From Gemmatimonadaceae bacterium (lineage in GTDB: Bacteria > Gemmatimonadota > Gemmatimonadetes > Gemmatimonadales > Gemmatimonadaceae): a stretch of 64,000 bases of DNA. Shown piece by piece: positions 44,923 to 54,444 of the stretch; position 1 is the stretch's first letter; each line of letters begins with the position of its first letter. The stretch is taken from positions 36,886-100,885 of the forward strand of contig JACVCD010000020.1 in the NCBI GenBank assembly GCA_016742275.1, written 5' to 3'. The notes below the pieces were generated by a model. It had not been told where the DNA came from. It was given only the letters and a program-made list of their open reading frames with translations, and did not search any database. Position numbers and translations under genes: made by a program.

Positions 44923-46167
44923 TTACGCCGCCGACACAGGATTCTTCTCGAGCAACCAGTTGAACACGCGCTCTTCGGTGAGTTCGCGTTCAATCTCCTG
45001 AAGACGGCCCTGCTTCTGGAGCTGCGCGTACACTTGCCCCGGATCGGCGTTCCGAGCCTTGGCGAGTTCTTCGACGCGCGTATCGACTTCGGCCGCGCTG
45101 GCCGTCAACGACTCACGTTCCGCGATGGTGTCGATTATCAGGTCACGACGCACCTGATTCTCGGCCATCGGCATGAACTCCTTGGAGAAGGTCTGCTTCT
45201 GCGTGTCGGGGACGCCGTACATCTGCATGTAGCCGTCCACGAGCTGCATCACCCAGGCCTTCGGCACATCGAACGGATTGGCTTCGACGATCTGCTGAAT
45301 GAGCTGCCCACGCACATCGGCATTGGCTTCGCGGGTCGCGTGCTCACCCATGTCCTTGCGGACCGCTTCGCGCAGCGCATCGAGCGTGTCGAAGTCGCCG
45401 ACTTCGCGGGCAAATGCGTCGTCGAGCGCCGGAAGCTCCTTGCGCTTCACGTCCTTGAGTTCCACGCGAACGAGCTTGCTCACACCACGCTGCGTCTCGT
45501 CAGGGAAGTCATCGGGCCAGCGCACGGAGCGCTCGGTGGTGCCACCCGGCTGCGTCTCCATGACGAGTTCTTCGATGCCGGCAATGGCCTGACCGCCACC
45601 CAGCACGAGACGATACTCCTTGCCTTCCGGGAGCGAGCCATCCGCTTCGGCGGTCGACAACAGCACTGTGACCATGTCACCCGGGGCCGGCTTTTCCTCG
45701 ACGGGGGCCCAATCGGCCTTCTGCTCACGGATGCGTTCGATCTGCTCTTCGATGAGCGTGTCCGTGACCACCGTTTCGTTGCGGGTCAGGGTGAACCCAT
45801 CGAGTTTCTCCAGCGCGAGTTCCGGGCGCACTTCACAGTGCAGCTCGAACTCCAGCGGCTGGCCGGGTTCGGCCTTGAGGTCGTGCACATGCGGCTGGGC
45901 GGCGAGCTTGAGCCCCTCGCGCTCGATGGCCTCCTTGAAGGCCTCATTGATGACCAGTTCGATGGCTTCCTGACGCACGGCTTCCGGGAAGCGCTTGCGC
46001 ACCATGGACGGCGGCGCCTTGCCCGGACGGAAGCCGGGGATACGAACCTGCGTCGCGTACTTGCGCGCCGCCTGATCTTCGTACGATGCCACGGTATCCG
46101 CGGGCACCGTGATCTGGAGACGCCGGGAGACCCCGGCGGTTTCGGTCGGGGTAATGGAAATGTTCAT
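44923..46167 (-). CDS. tig: Trigger factor
   Basis: 414 residues from the ATG at 46167 (MNISITPTETAGVSRRLQIT). The N-terminal ribosome-binding domain has the loop VRIPGFRPGKAPPSMVRKRF. An FKBP-type domain follows (APVEEKPAPGDMVTVLLSTA), then the helical C-terminal chaperone arms. It folds nascent chains at the exit tunnel. It is the first gene of the proteostasis run. Confidence 0.94.
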   Translation of the reverse strand: MNISITPTETAGVSRRLQITVPADTVASYEDQAARKYATQVRIPGFRPGKAPPSMVRKRFPEAVRQEAIELVINEAFKEAIEREGLKLAAQPHVHDLKAEPGQPLEFELHCEVRPELALEKLDGFTLTRNETVVTDTLIEEQIERIREQKADWAPVEEKPAPGDMVTVLLSTAEADGSLPEGKEYRLVLGGGQAIAGIEELVMETQPGGTTERSVRWPDDFPDETQRGVSKLVRVELKDVKRKELPALDDAFAREVGDFDTLDALREAVRKDMGEHATREANADVRGQLIQQIVEANPFDVPKAWVMQLVDGYMQMYGVPDTQKQTFSKEFMPMAENQVRRDLIIDTIAERESLTASAAEVDTRVEELAKARNADPGQVYAQLQKQGRLQEIERELTEERVFNWLLEKNPVSAA

Positions 46168-46500
46168 CCCGGGAAATCTAGCGGGGCGGGGAAGGGCAAT
46201 AGAAGCCTCCCGCAGTGTGACAGTATTCCGGAGATTGAGAGGGTCGGAGACTGAGACGGTGGGAGGCTCAGATGGAGATAGACATTGAGAAATGAGCAAC
46301 GCAGGATGTGGGAATCCGGAAGCTCGGCTGAAAGAACTGCGGTTGTAGGCCCTTCGGCATGCACCTCTGACTACTCACGTCCTGAGTTGCTGACCTCTCA
46401 TTGTCTATTTCCATCTCGCAGTCTGGCTGTCTCAATCTCCCGGCGTCCCATCCTCTCAAACAGGATAGTGAGAGTGTGAGACGGTCGGAGGTTGAGAGGG
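46168..46500. repeat. 333-bp non-coding gap with a ~270-bp imperfect palindrome
   Basis: The main arms are 46269-46307 and 46379-46417, pairing over ~39 bases with about ten mismatches (e.g. ATAGACATTGAGA against its complement). The outer parts are purine-rich on the left (GAGATTGAGAGGGTCGGAG at 46231-46249) and partly pyrimidine-rich on the right. A similar purine motif returns at 46488-46502 (GGTTGAGAGGGTCAG) as a direct repeat. No gene is seen. It separates crtI's 3' end from tig's 5' end. Confidence 0.75.
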
Positions 46501-47979
46501 TCAGACGCGGGATCTGTCCTCTCTCACCAGTTCCGCCACGATCTTGCCTGAGGCGATGACTCCGGGCAGCCCCGCGCCCGGGTGTGTTCCTGCGCCGCAG
46601 AAGTAGAGATTCGGGATGTCCGGCGACCGATTGTGCGGACGCATGTAGGCCGATTGTGTGAGCACGGGTTCCGGGCCGAATGCACTGCCCATGTAGCTGT
46701 TGAGTGTGCGCTCGAAATAGCGTGGATCGATTCGGCGTTCGGTCACGATGTGACGCGAAAGATCCGGCAGATAGCGCGATTCGAGATAAGCCATGATGCG
46801 ATCGCGATAGCGCTGACCTACTGCTTCCCAATCCGTTCCACTGCCAAGGTGTGGTACCGGTGAGAGCACGTACCAGCAATCGTGTCCCGGTGGCGCCAGT
46901 GATGGATCCGTGGCCGTGGGGCGATGCAGGTACAGCGAAAAATCATCGGCCAACACTTTGCGCTCGAAGATGTCCTCAAGCAGTTCACGATAGCGCGGGC
47001 CCATGAGAATTTCGTGGTGCGCGACGTCGTCGTACACACGGTCCGTACCGAAGTAGATCACGAACAGCGACATCGAGTGTCGGAGCCGCTCCACTTTTCG
47101 ATTGGGCACCTGCGGCCGATGCTGTGGCGCGATGAGCGTGCGATAGGCTTGCACCAGATCACCATTGCACACCACGGCATCGGCGGCGAGTATCTCACCA
47201 CCGGCGAGTCGCACGCCATGTGTACGACTCTGCGCATTCACGAGAATCTCTTCTGCCTCGCACTCGTATCGGATGATTCCGCCGAGATCGGTGAACGCCT
47301 GTAGTAACCCACGCACCAGCGCACCGGTACCACCCATCGCAAACAGCACGCCCCATTGCTGTTCGAGCTGATGGATGAGCGCATACATCGACGACGAAGC
47401 AAACGGATTGCCGCCCAGCAGCAGCGGGTGAAATGAAAACACCTGCTGCAAGCGTTCGTCGGTCAAATGTCGGTTGGCCAGCGCGGCTACCGATCGATCA
47501 GAACGCGTGCGGACGAGATCCGGCAGCACACGCAACATCGAGCCAATTGTCAGAAACGGTTTGTCGATGAGTGGCATTCCGACATCGAAGATCTCGCGCG
47601 ATGTCTTGCGGTAGCGCTGGTAGCCTTCGACATCCTGTGGCGCAAAGCTGCGCACCTGCTCCAGCAGCTGCGTCGCGTCGCCGTTGTAGCGAAACACCGA
47701 GCCATCTTCGAACCGCACATTGTAGTACGGATCGAGGCGCACGAGCGACACATAGTCAGCGGTGGTTTTCCCTGTGAGCGCGAACAGTTCATCGAGCAGC
47801 CAGGGCGCCGTCACGATGGTCGGCCCAGCATCGAAAGTGAAACCATCCTGCTCGAACACGTAGGCCCGTCCACCGGCTCGGTCGAGCTTTTCGATGATGG
47901 TGACTTCGTGTCCCTGTGCCTTGAGGCGGATGGCGGCGGCCAGGCCACCGAATCCACTGCCAATCACCACGATGCGCAT
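46501..47979 (-). CDS. crtI: Phytoene desaturase (CrtI type)
   Basis: 492 residues with the FAD-binding start VVIGSGFGGLAAAIRLKAQG and HEVTIIEKLDRAGGRAYVFE, followed by FTFDAGPTIVTAPW, and the C-terminal signature YFCGAGTHPGAGLPGVIASG, both strong CrtI marks. It introduces the conjugated double bonds into phytoene. It is the last gene of the crtB, cruF-like, crtI set. The number of desaturations is not decided by sequence. Confidence 0.94.
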   Translation of the reverse strand: MRIVVIGSGFGGLAAAIRLKAQGHEVTIIEKLDRAGGRAYVFEQDGFTFDAGPTIVTAPWLLDELFALTGKTTADYVSLVRLDPYYNVRFEDGSVFRYNGDATQLLEQVRSFAPQDVEGYQRYRKTSREIFDVGMPLIDKPFLTIGSMLRVLPDLVRTRSDRSVAALANRHLTDERLQQVFSFHPLLLGGNPFASSSMYALIHQLEQQWGVLFAMGGTGALVRGLLQAFTDLGGIIRYECEAEEILVNAQSRTHGVRLAGGEILAADAVVCNGDLVQAYRTLIAPQHRPQVPNRKVERLRHSMSLFVIYFGTDRVYDDVAHHEILMGPRYRELLEDIFERKVLADDFSLYLHRPTATDPSLAPPGHDCWYVLSPVPHLGSGTDWEAVGQRYRDRIMAYLESRYLPDLSRHIVTERRIDPRYFERTLNSYMGSAFGPEPVLTQSAYMRPHNRSPDIPNLYFCGAGTHPGAGLPGVIASGKIVAELVREDRSRV

Positions 47980-48003
47980 GCGCGTGTCGCCGATGGAGAA
48001 AAA

Positions 48004-48915
48004 CTACGCCGACGCGCGGGCCGCGTTCAGTGCGTCACCGCGCCACGCGGCCCAAAGCGGCAATGCCATGGCGATCGTGCCAAGGATTCCTGCAGGCACC
48101 ATGTCCCATCGCAGACAGATCGCGATCGGCAGCAATCCGTTCACCGCGTACAGTGCCATAGGCAGACGTTCCGGCGACACACGCGTCGCCCAAGTGGACG
48201 GAGGTACAATGGCCATCATCACACGTGCTGCAAGAATGCCTGTCAGCAGCCACCCCATCCAGTTGGTGAGCGGCATACCATAGAAGATGGGGCGACCGAT
48301 GAACTGCGCGAATGCACTGCGATCCGACAAGTCACCGATTTCCCAGAACCAGTGATTGGTTTTCACCATCGCGGGATCCATGGACACGTCCCACAGTGTG
48401 AGCACCACGCCGCCAACCAATGCCCACCACCAGCGTGTAGCGGCGTCATCGCGTGCACGAAGAAATCGACCACACATCGCCAGCGATGCCACGAGCATGT
48501 AGAACCAGCTCGTCGGGATATTGAAGGGAACGCGACCGCCGATCTTGTATCCGAGTTGACTGGAGTACTCGTAGGCACCGAACGGGAAGTCCCATCGTGT
48601 GCCGACATACTCTGATGTGAATGCCAGCGTAAAGACGGTCGCAAATGTGATCAAGGCCGGACGGAGTCCGACGGTCCAGACCAGAAACGCCAGGCCACTG
48701 ATCGCGCCAAGTGTGACCGTGATGGCTCCACCATACGTGTAACCAAGTGCCATGACCCGCTGATTCTGTGGCGTTTGCAGCCACTCAGGGTACGGAGGCA
48801 CGAGAAACGTGGCGAAGGCATACGCCGAGAACGCGCTGAAGAGTGCGTGGCCGATCAGCGTGGCAACGGCAATCCTCCACAACACGGACGAACGATCTGA
48901 GAGAGTCGCGATCAA
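48004..48915 (-). CDS. cruF: Carotenoid biosynthesis membrane protein, CruF-like (DUF422)
   Basis: 303 residues, about seven hydrophobic helices, with the hydratase-family segments GTRWDFPFGAYEYSSQLGYK, WDVSMDPAMVKTNHWFWEI and GRPIFYGMPLTNWMGWLL that mark DUF422/CruF. CruF adds water at C-1',2' of lycopene-type carotenoids. Gemmatimonas carotenoids are known to be oscillol-type diglycosides, so this fits. It sits between crtI and crtB, 24 and 11 bases away. Confidence 0.82.
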   Translation of the reverse strand: MIATLSDRSSVLWRIAVATLIGHALFSAFSAYAFATFLVPPYPEWLQTPQNQRVMALGYTYGGAITVTLGAISGLAFLVWTVGLRPALITFATVFTLAFTSEYVGTRWDFPFGAYEYSSQLGYKIGGRVPFNIPTSWFYMLVASLAMCGRFLRARDDAATRWWWALVGGVVLTLWDVSMDPAMVKTNHWFWEIGDLSDRSAFAQFIGRPIFYGMPLTNWMGWLLTGILAARVMMAIVPPSTWATRVSPERLPMALYAVNGLLPIAICLRWDMVPAGILGTIAMALPLWAAWRGDALNAARASA

Positions 48916-48926
48916 TGTGTATCCAA

Positions 48927-49913
48927 CTACGCGAGACGCACGTGTCCGCGGTGGGCGGTCACGTCAAACGGTGCTTCTTCGATTCGAGGGCCTTGGCGCA
49001 GTACCGAGAGATCTGCTTCCGGAGCCTGATAGCGCCAGGCGTTCCAGAGAATACCCAGCCGCGTGAACGCGCCAGCGCGGGCACGACGGGAAATCGTGTC
49101 GTACTGTTGCTGCTCAATGGCGGTAAGTATGGCGGCGTAACCCGTGGCGCAGGCCACGGCGCAACGCTGTGCATCCGGCGAAAGCAACGCGATACCCGGC
49201 ATGGCGGCTTCATACAGGGCGCGTGCCCGGTTCACCTGAAATACCATGAACTGCTGCCATGCCGGCGTTCGAGTTATCGCCACGTCCTGTCGTAATACAT
49301 CGGATGCGCTGAGTCCGAAGTGGGCCAGTTCATCTGCGGGCAGGTAGACACGTCCACGTGCCGCATCCTCGCCGACATCGCGCAGAATATTGGTGAGTTG
49401 CATCGCCGTACCCAGCGTGCGCGCATACTGGATGGCTTTGCCTCGCATGACAGCACCGGCGGGTACGCCAAACACATAGGTGCACATCTCGCCAACCGAG
49501 CTCGCCACACCCTCGCAGTATGCCGCGAGTTCCTGCCAGTTTGCGTAGCCCGCGCTGTGCAGATCTTGCGACACCCCATCAAGCACTTCAAACAGTGGTG
49601 CCGGGGAGACACCGAATGTCGCACTCACCCAGCTGATTTCACGGAAGATCGAACCGCTGGGGTGGCCATCAAGGGCGAGCGACAACTGCCCACGATACTC
49701 GGCGAGTTGTGCGCGAAGTACCTCGGTTTCCTGCGATCCCGCCCGATCCACCAGATCGTCCGCCACTCGACAGAATGCGTAGAGCGCATAGGCGGCGCGA
49801 CGCTTGTGCGGAGGCAGTAGTCGACTCGCCAACGCAAAGGTGCGGGCATGTTCCCGGGTCACCCGTGCGCAGTACGCCGCGTCGGACAGTGCCTCGTGTG
49901 CTTGGGAAGGCAT
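48927..49913 (-). CDS. crtB: Phytoene synthase
   Basis: 328 residues from the ATG at 49913. The first Asp-rich motif is YALYAFCRVADDLVDRAGSQ and the second is in MQLTNILRDVGEDAARGRVY, the Mg-diphosphate sites that condense two geranylgeranyl diphosphates to phytoene. The open frame continues 35 codons upstream into a region with no family match. It is the first gene of the carotenoid set. Confidence 0.93.
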   Translation of the reverse strand: MPSQAHEALSDAAYCARVTREHARTFALASRLLPPHKRRAAYALYAFCRVADDLVDRAGSQETEVLRAQLAEYRGQLSLALDGHPSGSIFREISWVSATFGVSPAPLFEVLDGVSQDLHSAGYANWQELAAYCEGVASSVGEMCTYVFGVPAGAVMRGKAIQYARTLGTAMQLTNILRDVGEDAARGRVYLPADELAHFGLSASDVLRQDVAITRTPAWQQFMVFQVNRARALYEAAMPGIALLSPDAQRCAVACATGYAAILTAIEQQQYDTISRRARAGAFTRLGILWNAWRYQAPEADLSVLRQGPRIEEAPFDVTAHRGHVRLA

Positions 49914-50061
49914 GCTCACGTCACCCTCTCCCGACCGATGTGCCGTTTGTGCAATGGACTGTCGGTCATAGGGTGACAAGAGGGGAGAGAGGACGCGTGG
50001 TTGATCAACGAACTGCACTTACTCAACGCGCTGGTCGCCAGATGGTTCCTCAAACACAAAG

Positions 50062-50093
50062 GGCGGGGCAGCACCGAAGTGCCACCCCGCCCC
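50062..50093 (-). terminator. GC-rich hairpin terminator after the SusD gene
   Basis: GGCGGGG (50063-50069) pairs with CCCCGCC (50086-50092), with an inner GCAC/GTGC pair around a CGAA loop. It lies 38 bases after the SusD-like gene stop, in its direction. Confidence 0.8.
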
Positions 50094-50130
50094 AAGCTAA
50101 CCACCGTTCCCGTTTGTCGGGATCAGATGA

Positions 50131-51393
50131 TCACTTCTTGAAGTTCGGGTTGTTGTCCGTTTCCGTGAACGGAAGCGGAATGCAGGTCTGCGTACCAACC
50201 GTCACCGTGGCCGACTTGAAGTACGGCCCGCCCGCCGGAGTAATCGTGCCAGCAACCGACGCTGGTGACCGACGCATGTCCGCCAAACGCTTGCCTTCAA
50301 GGTAGAACTCGAGGGCGCGCTGGTTGAACAGTTCCGTCTTCACACTTACCGCATCCGTGGCGCCAGCGTAGGCCGGGCGACCATTGGCCGCGCGACGCGC
50401 GTTGATGAGCGTGAGCTGCGACGTGGTGTTGCCCGAAGCTTCGGCCGCGATGTAGTCGGCTTCCAACTTCGAAGCCAGGCGCATCGGCGAGTCGAACGCG
50501 GGGAACTTGGTCTGCTGGTGGAAACCACCCGGTACGGCATCCTGCGGGTTGGCCGTAGCCGGCGGCGTGCCACCCTGGACACGATACGTGACACGTGGGT
50601 CACCCTGACGGTACCAGGGCGCCACACTGATGGAACCACGTGAGAAGGAGAACTGCCACAGGTCGTTGCTCAGACGATTGCGATTGGCCAGATCGTCCGT
50701 GAAACGCATGTTGAATACAAACCCGGCAGGTACCAACGCGGCGTCGGCCGCTGCGCCCGTGTTGTCACCCTTCTGCAGCTTGGCGCGAGCCCGGCCAACC
50801 AGTGATGCGTCGGCCAGCGAAATGCCGTCCGCCGTGTTGTTGGCACGACCCACGGTGTTGGCCCGATCGAACCAGAAGATGGCCGAGTCGAGCATCTGTG
50901 CCGTGGTGAGTTCCGGTCCGCCGGAGAACGTACCCGTGCAGAAATCCGATGCCATTTGCAGGATGCTGAAGCCACGGAAGGTGGCGGCACGGGCGACGTT
51001 GATGTTCTTGTCCGGATCCGGCAGGCTCAGGTCGAGCACCTGCTTGGCCGAAGCCACAGCCCGCGACAGCGGAGCCCACACTTCACCGCTGAGCGAGGTG
51101 TTGAGCGCGGTGATGTTGCGGAAGCCGAATTCGTTGCGGGTCGGGAACGTATCGGACACGTTCGCCTCTTCCGAGAACCAGCCACCGTACATGGCCTGGA
51201 CGCCGATCATATCGACGTAGTTCTGCTGCGCCGACAGGGCCAGCATGGTGCCGCTGGCTGTCGGATCCACAGTGCCGGCGTCGATCACGTCGGGGTTGGT
51301 GACGGTGACGAACTCGTCACCGCAGGCGGCAGCGCCCATGGCCAACAGGGCGCTGGCCGTAGTGCGCGCAACCGCGCGTACGATCTTCTGCAT
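50131..51393 (-). CDS. SusD/RagB-type outer-membrane nutrient-binding lipoprotein
   Basis: 420 residues with a lipoprotein signal (SALLAMGAAACGDEF, Cys24), the first Gly/Cys region, and the helical TPR-like body seen in RagB/SusD proteins (e.g. SLADASLVGRARAKLQKGDN, FNQRALEFYLEGKRLADMRR, which is the typical C-terminal 'R..EF..EG.R..DLRR' motif). SusD captures the ligand for its SusC partner. It lies 12 bases after the SusC-type gene. Confidence 0.87.
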   Translation of the reverse strand: MQKIVRAVARTTASALLAMGAAACGDEFVTVTNPDVIDAGTVDPTASGTMLALSAQQNYVDMIGVQAMYGGWFSEEANVSDTFPTRNEFGFRNITALNTSLSGEVWAPLSRAVASAKQVLDLSLPDPDKNINVARAATFRGFSILQMASDFCTGTFSGGPELTTAQMLDSAIFWFDRANTVGRANNTADGISLADASLVGRARAKLQKGDNTGAAADAALVPAGFVFNMRFTDDLANRNRLSNDLWQFSFSRGSISVAPWYRQGDPRVTYRVQGGTPPATANPQDAVPGGFHQQTKFPAFDSPMRLASKLEADYIAAEASGNTTSQLTLINARRAANGRPAYAGATDAVSVKTELFNQRALEFYLEGKRLADMRRSPASVAGTITPAGGPYFKSATVTVGTQTCIPLPFTETDNNPNFKK

Positions 51394-51405
51394 GATCTCT
51401 CGCGG

Positions 51406-54400
51406 TTAGAAAGTGAGATTGAAACGGAGCACCGCACGACGCGGAATCGGCGCGGTGAGGAAGTCCTCACGACCGAAGGCGTTGGTCTGTGCGTTGAGTT
51501 CCGGATCGAAGCCCGAGTAGTTCGTCCACAGCTTCACGTTCTGCATGGCAAACGTGACCGAGGCACCCTGGAAGCGGCTCGACACCTTGCTCGTGAGGGA
51601 CGTCGGAACCGTGTACGTGGCCGACAGTTCGCGGAAGCGGATGAAGTCGCCTTCTTCGATGAAGGTGCCGCGTGCGTCGTTGATCGGTACGGCCGACCCG
51701 TCCTTTTCCGACACGAACGGACCATAGCGACGGATGCGCTCTTCACGTGAGAAGAGCGTGGTGTCGAGACGGATGTTCGAGGGGGCCGGGGAAATCTGTG
51801 CTTCGCGGAAGTTCCGCGTGTTGTTGTACACCACGAAGTTCGCCTTGGCGTCGATCATGGCCGTTACGCGGAAGTTCTTCGCGATGGTGAACGTGTTGGT
51901 GAGGTTCCACTCGAGCGTCGGGAAGAGATTACCCATCGGCGTGAGCGTATCCGTCACCACTGCGCGGCCATTCTGCAGATCCACACTCTGCACCTTCTTG
52001 GCCACCATCACACCCACCTGCTGACCCACGAGGGTGCGGCCGATCGGACCCAGCGCAAACGGCGCTTGGCCACCGAGGCTCGTGAGCTCGTTCTTGAGCG
52101 TGTTGGCGGCACCGCGAACATCCCAACGGAAGTTCGACGAGTTGAACGCCTGCAGATTCACCGCGACTTCCGTACCGGCGTTCAACACCGAGCCGAGGTT
52201 GGCCAGCGGGTTGACGTTGTAACCCAGCGACGGCGGAATGGGGCGGGCGATGATGAGATCGTCCGTCTGCTTGCGGAAGTAGGTGAGCTCGAGCGACATG
52301 CGGTTGTCGAAGAATCCGGCATCGAGACCGGCTTCGAACTCGGTACCACGTTCCGGCTTGAGGTCCGGGTTGCCCTGGCGACTCAGGAACGAGCCGGCAC
52401 CCGTGGCGCCCGTGATGTTGTACGACGCGGCCGCGAGTGTTTCGAGCGCCTGACCCGGGTTCGGCGAACGACCTGTGGTACCCCAGGCGGCACGTACACG
52501 CATGGTGTTGATCACGCCGGTGAGGGGCATGAAGAAGTCTTCTTCACCAATGGCCCACGAACCACCGATCTTTGGCAGCACGAACGTCGGCGACTCGTCA
52601 CCGAACGACGAGTTGCGGTCGATACGCACACCGAGCTGCACGAAACGCTTGTTCTGGTGTCCGAGCTGGAGCTGGCTGAGGTAGCCATACTGACGCTGCT
52701 CAACAAAGCTCGTTGAACCGGTGGTCACCGCCGCCGAATTGATCGAGGTGTTGTTGTTGGTCACGAAGCCGATACCACGCGACTGCACAATCTGTGTGCG
52801 GGTCGAGATGGTCTGGAGGCCGAACGAGAAGTTGGTCTCCCAGTCGTTTCCAAATTGCTTCTTCATGTTGCCGAGGTAGTCGAACGTATAGCGCTCGGCA
52901 CCCGTGTTGGCTTGCAGGTTGTCGCCACCGTCTGTCTGACCGCCATACCAGAGGCTGTCATTGCGCGGGTAGAACAGCGTGCGAAGTTCCGTTGAATAGT
53001 CCACACCACCGGTGACACGGTTGGTGAACCACGACGTCGGGGCATAATTGGCCGTGATCGACGACATGGCGCGCTTGGTCAACAGGCTCGACCCAACCGA
53101 TTTGATCGCGTTGACGTGACGGTTCGAGTACCAGCCGTCCTGCGACGCGGCTGCGTTCGGGGCGTCGGTACGCGTAAGCGGGCTGCCCAGCAGGGCTCCA
53201 CCAAGGAAGCCGAAAATGCTGTTGTCGTTGATCGGCAACTGCGTGTTCGTCTGCACCAGTCCGAGGCCGACTTCAACATTGAGCTTCGGATTGGCAACGA
53301 AGTTGGCGTTCGTGCGCACGTTGTAGCGGTTGAACGCTTCGTTCGGCAGTGTGCCGGTCGAGTTGTCCGAACCGTACGACAGGGCATAACCGTAGCTCTG
53401 ACCACCGCCGCGGATGCCGTAGTTGAAGATCTGCTCCTGACCGGTGCGGAACACGCCACCGGCGCGGGCCAACGGGTTGTCGCTGACCAGCGTGCCCACT
53501 GCCTGCCCGCGGCAGAGTGGGTTGGTGCTGGTGGCCGCCACCGTTGCCGCCGTGCAGCGCGCGTAGTTGTCAGGGATCGTGATGTGATCCACACTCGACT
53601 GACCCTGCTCCAAGCGCAGCGTCTGCTGGAAGCTGTTCGAGCCGATACGACCCTTCTTGGTGATGATCTGGATCACACCGGCCGAGGCGTCGGCACCGTA
53701 CAGGGTAGCCGCAGCCGGTCCCTTTACGACTTCGATGCTCTCGATTTCTTCCGGGTTGAGATCGTTGAAGCGATCAAACTGCTGACCACCTACGCCACCA
53801 CCGGTCTGGGCGACGTTGGACTGACCTTCGTTGATGCGCACACCATCGACGAAGATGAGCGGCTGATTGGAGAGATTGATAGACGACGCACCGCGAATGC
53901 GGATGTTGGTCGCCGTACCCTTGGTGCCCGACGAGCTGCTGAGCGAAACGCCCGGCACGCGCGACTGCAGCATGTTGGCCACGTTGGTGACCGGTGCATC
54001 CTTGATGACGTCGGCTGCCGAGACTGAAGCAACGAGGGCTGCCTGGGCCTTACGCTCCTGGTTACCGGCCGTACCCGTAACGACGACTTCCGACAGGTTG
54101 ATGACCGACTGCGTCATCTCCAGGTCGAGCGTCACCGTCTGACCCGCCACAACACGGGCGGTATCCTGCTTGGCCTTGTAGCCAATACGGAACGAGGAAA
54201 CTCCGGTCAGACCCGGGCGTACATTGAGGAGGCGATACTCGCCTTCCCGGTTGGTCGTGGTTTCGAAGGCCGTACCCGAGATCACCACTCGCACATCGGC
54301 GAGGGGGGTCTTGGTCGCGGCGTCGGTCACTTTCCCGCTGATCGTACCAGTCTGCGCCTGGAGAGCGCTGGCAGGGAGGGCGAACAGCAGGGAAGCAGCG

Positions 54401-54438
54401 ACGGCCGCCAAGCGAGATACCTTCGCTCGGTAGGACAT
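51406..54438 (-). CDS. SusC/RagA-type TonB-dependent receptor
   Basis: About 1010 residues. A signal peptide (LLFALPASALQAQTG) is followed by a carboxypeptidase-like domain (ISGKVTDAATKTPLADVRVV), the plug with the SusC mark VTNVANMLQSRVPGVSLSSS, and a beta-barrel ending in an aromatic residue (RRAVLRFNLTF). It imports large ligands using TonB energy. GGAAGGAG (54446-54453) touches the first ATG at 54444 but is six bases from the ATG at 54438, so the latter is preferred. It forms an operon with SusD. The ligand is unknown. Confidence 0.92.
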   Translation of the reverse strand: MSYRAKVSRLAAVAASLLFALPASALQAQTGTISGKVTDAATKTPLADVRVVISGTAFETTTNREGEYRLLNVRPGLTGVSSFRIGYKAKQDTARVVAGQTVTLDLEMTQSVINLSEVVVTGTAGNQERKAQAALVASVSAADVIKDAPVTNVANMLQSRVPGVSLSSSSGTKGTATNIRIRGASSINLSNQPLIFVDGVRINEGQSNVAQTGGGVGGQQFDRFNDLNPEEIESIEVVKGPAAATLYGADASAGVIQIITKKGRIGSNSFQQTLRLEQGQSSVDHITIPDNYARCTAATVAATSTNPLCRGQAVGTLVSDNPLARAGGVFRTGQEQIFNYGIRGGGQSYGYALSYGSDNSTGTLPNEAFNRYNVRTNANFVANPKLNVEVGLGLVQTNTQLPINDNSIFGFLGGALLGSPLTRTDAPNAAASQDGWYSNRHVNAIKSVGSSLLTKRAMSSITANYAPTSWFTNRVTGGVDYSTELRTLFYPRNDSLWYGGQTDGGDNLQANTGAERYTFDYLGNMKKQFGNDWETNFSFGLQTISTRTQIVQSRGIGFVTNNNTSINSAAVTTGSTSFVEQRQYGYLSQLQLGHQNKRFVQLGVRIDRNSSFGDESPTFVLPKIGGSWAIGEEDFFMPLTGVINTMRVRAAWGTTGRSPNPGQALETLAAASYNITGATGAGSFLSRQGNPDLKPERGTEFEAGLDAGFFDNRMSLELTYFRKQTDDLIIARPIPPSLGYNVNPLANLGSVLNAGTEVAVNLQAFNSSNFRWDVRGAANTLKNELTSLGGQAPFALGPIGRTLVGQQVGVMVAKKVQSVDLQNGRAVVTDTLTPMGNLFPTLEWNLTNTFTIAKNFRVTAMIDAKANFVVYNNTRNFREAQISPAPSNIRLDTTLFSREERIRRYGPFVSEKDGSAVPINDARGTFIEEGDFIRFRELSATYTVPTSLTSKVSSRFQGASVTFAMQNVKLWTNYSGFDPELNAQTNAFGREDFLTAPIPRRAVLRFNLTF

Positions 54439-54444
54439 CAACAT

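Noticed and set aside
45034..46254. 406-codon plus-strand open frame over tig
   Set aside because: Antisense shadow; His/Leu/Arg-rich composition with no recognisable domain.
47467..48615. Plus-strand open frame over crtI and cruF
   Set aside because: Composition shadow; spans two real genes on the other strand.
50131..54438. SusC/SusD as the import or export system of the peptide cluster
   Set aside because: Separate transcription signals and a 375-base gap stand between them; adjacency alone is not enough.
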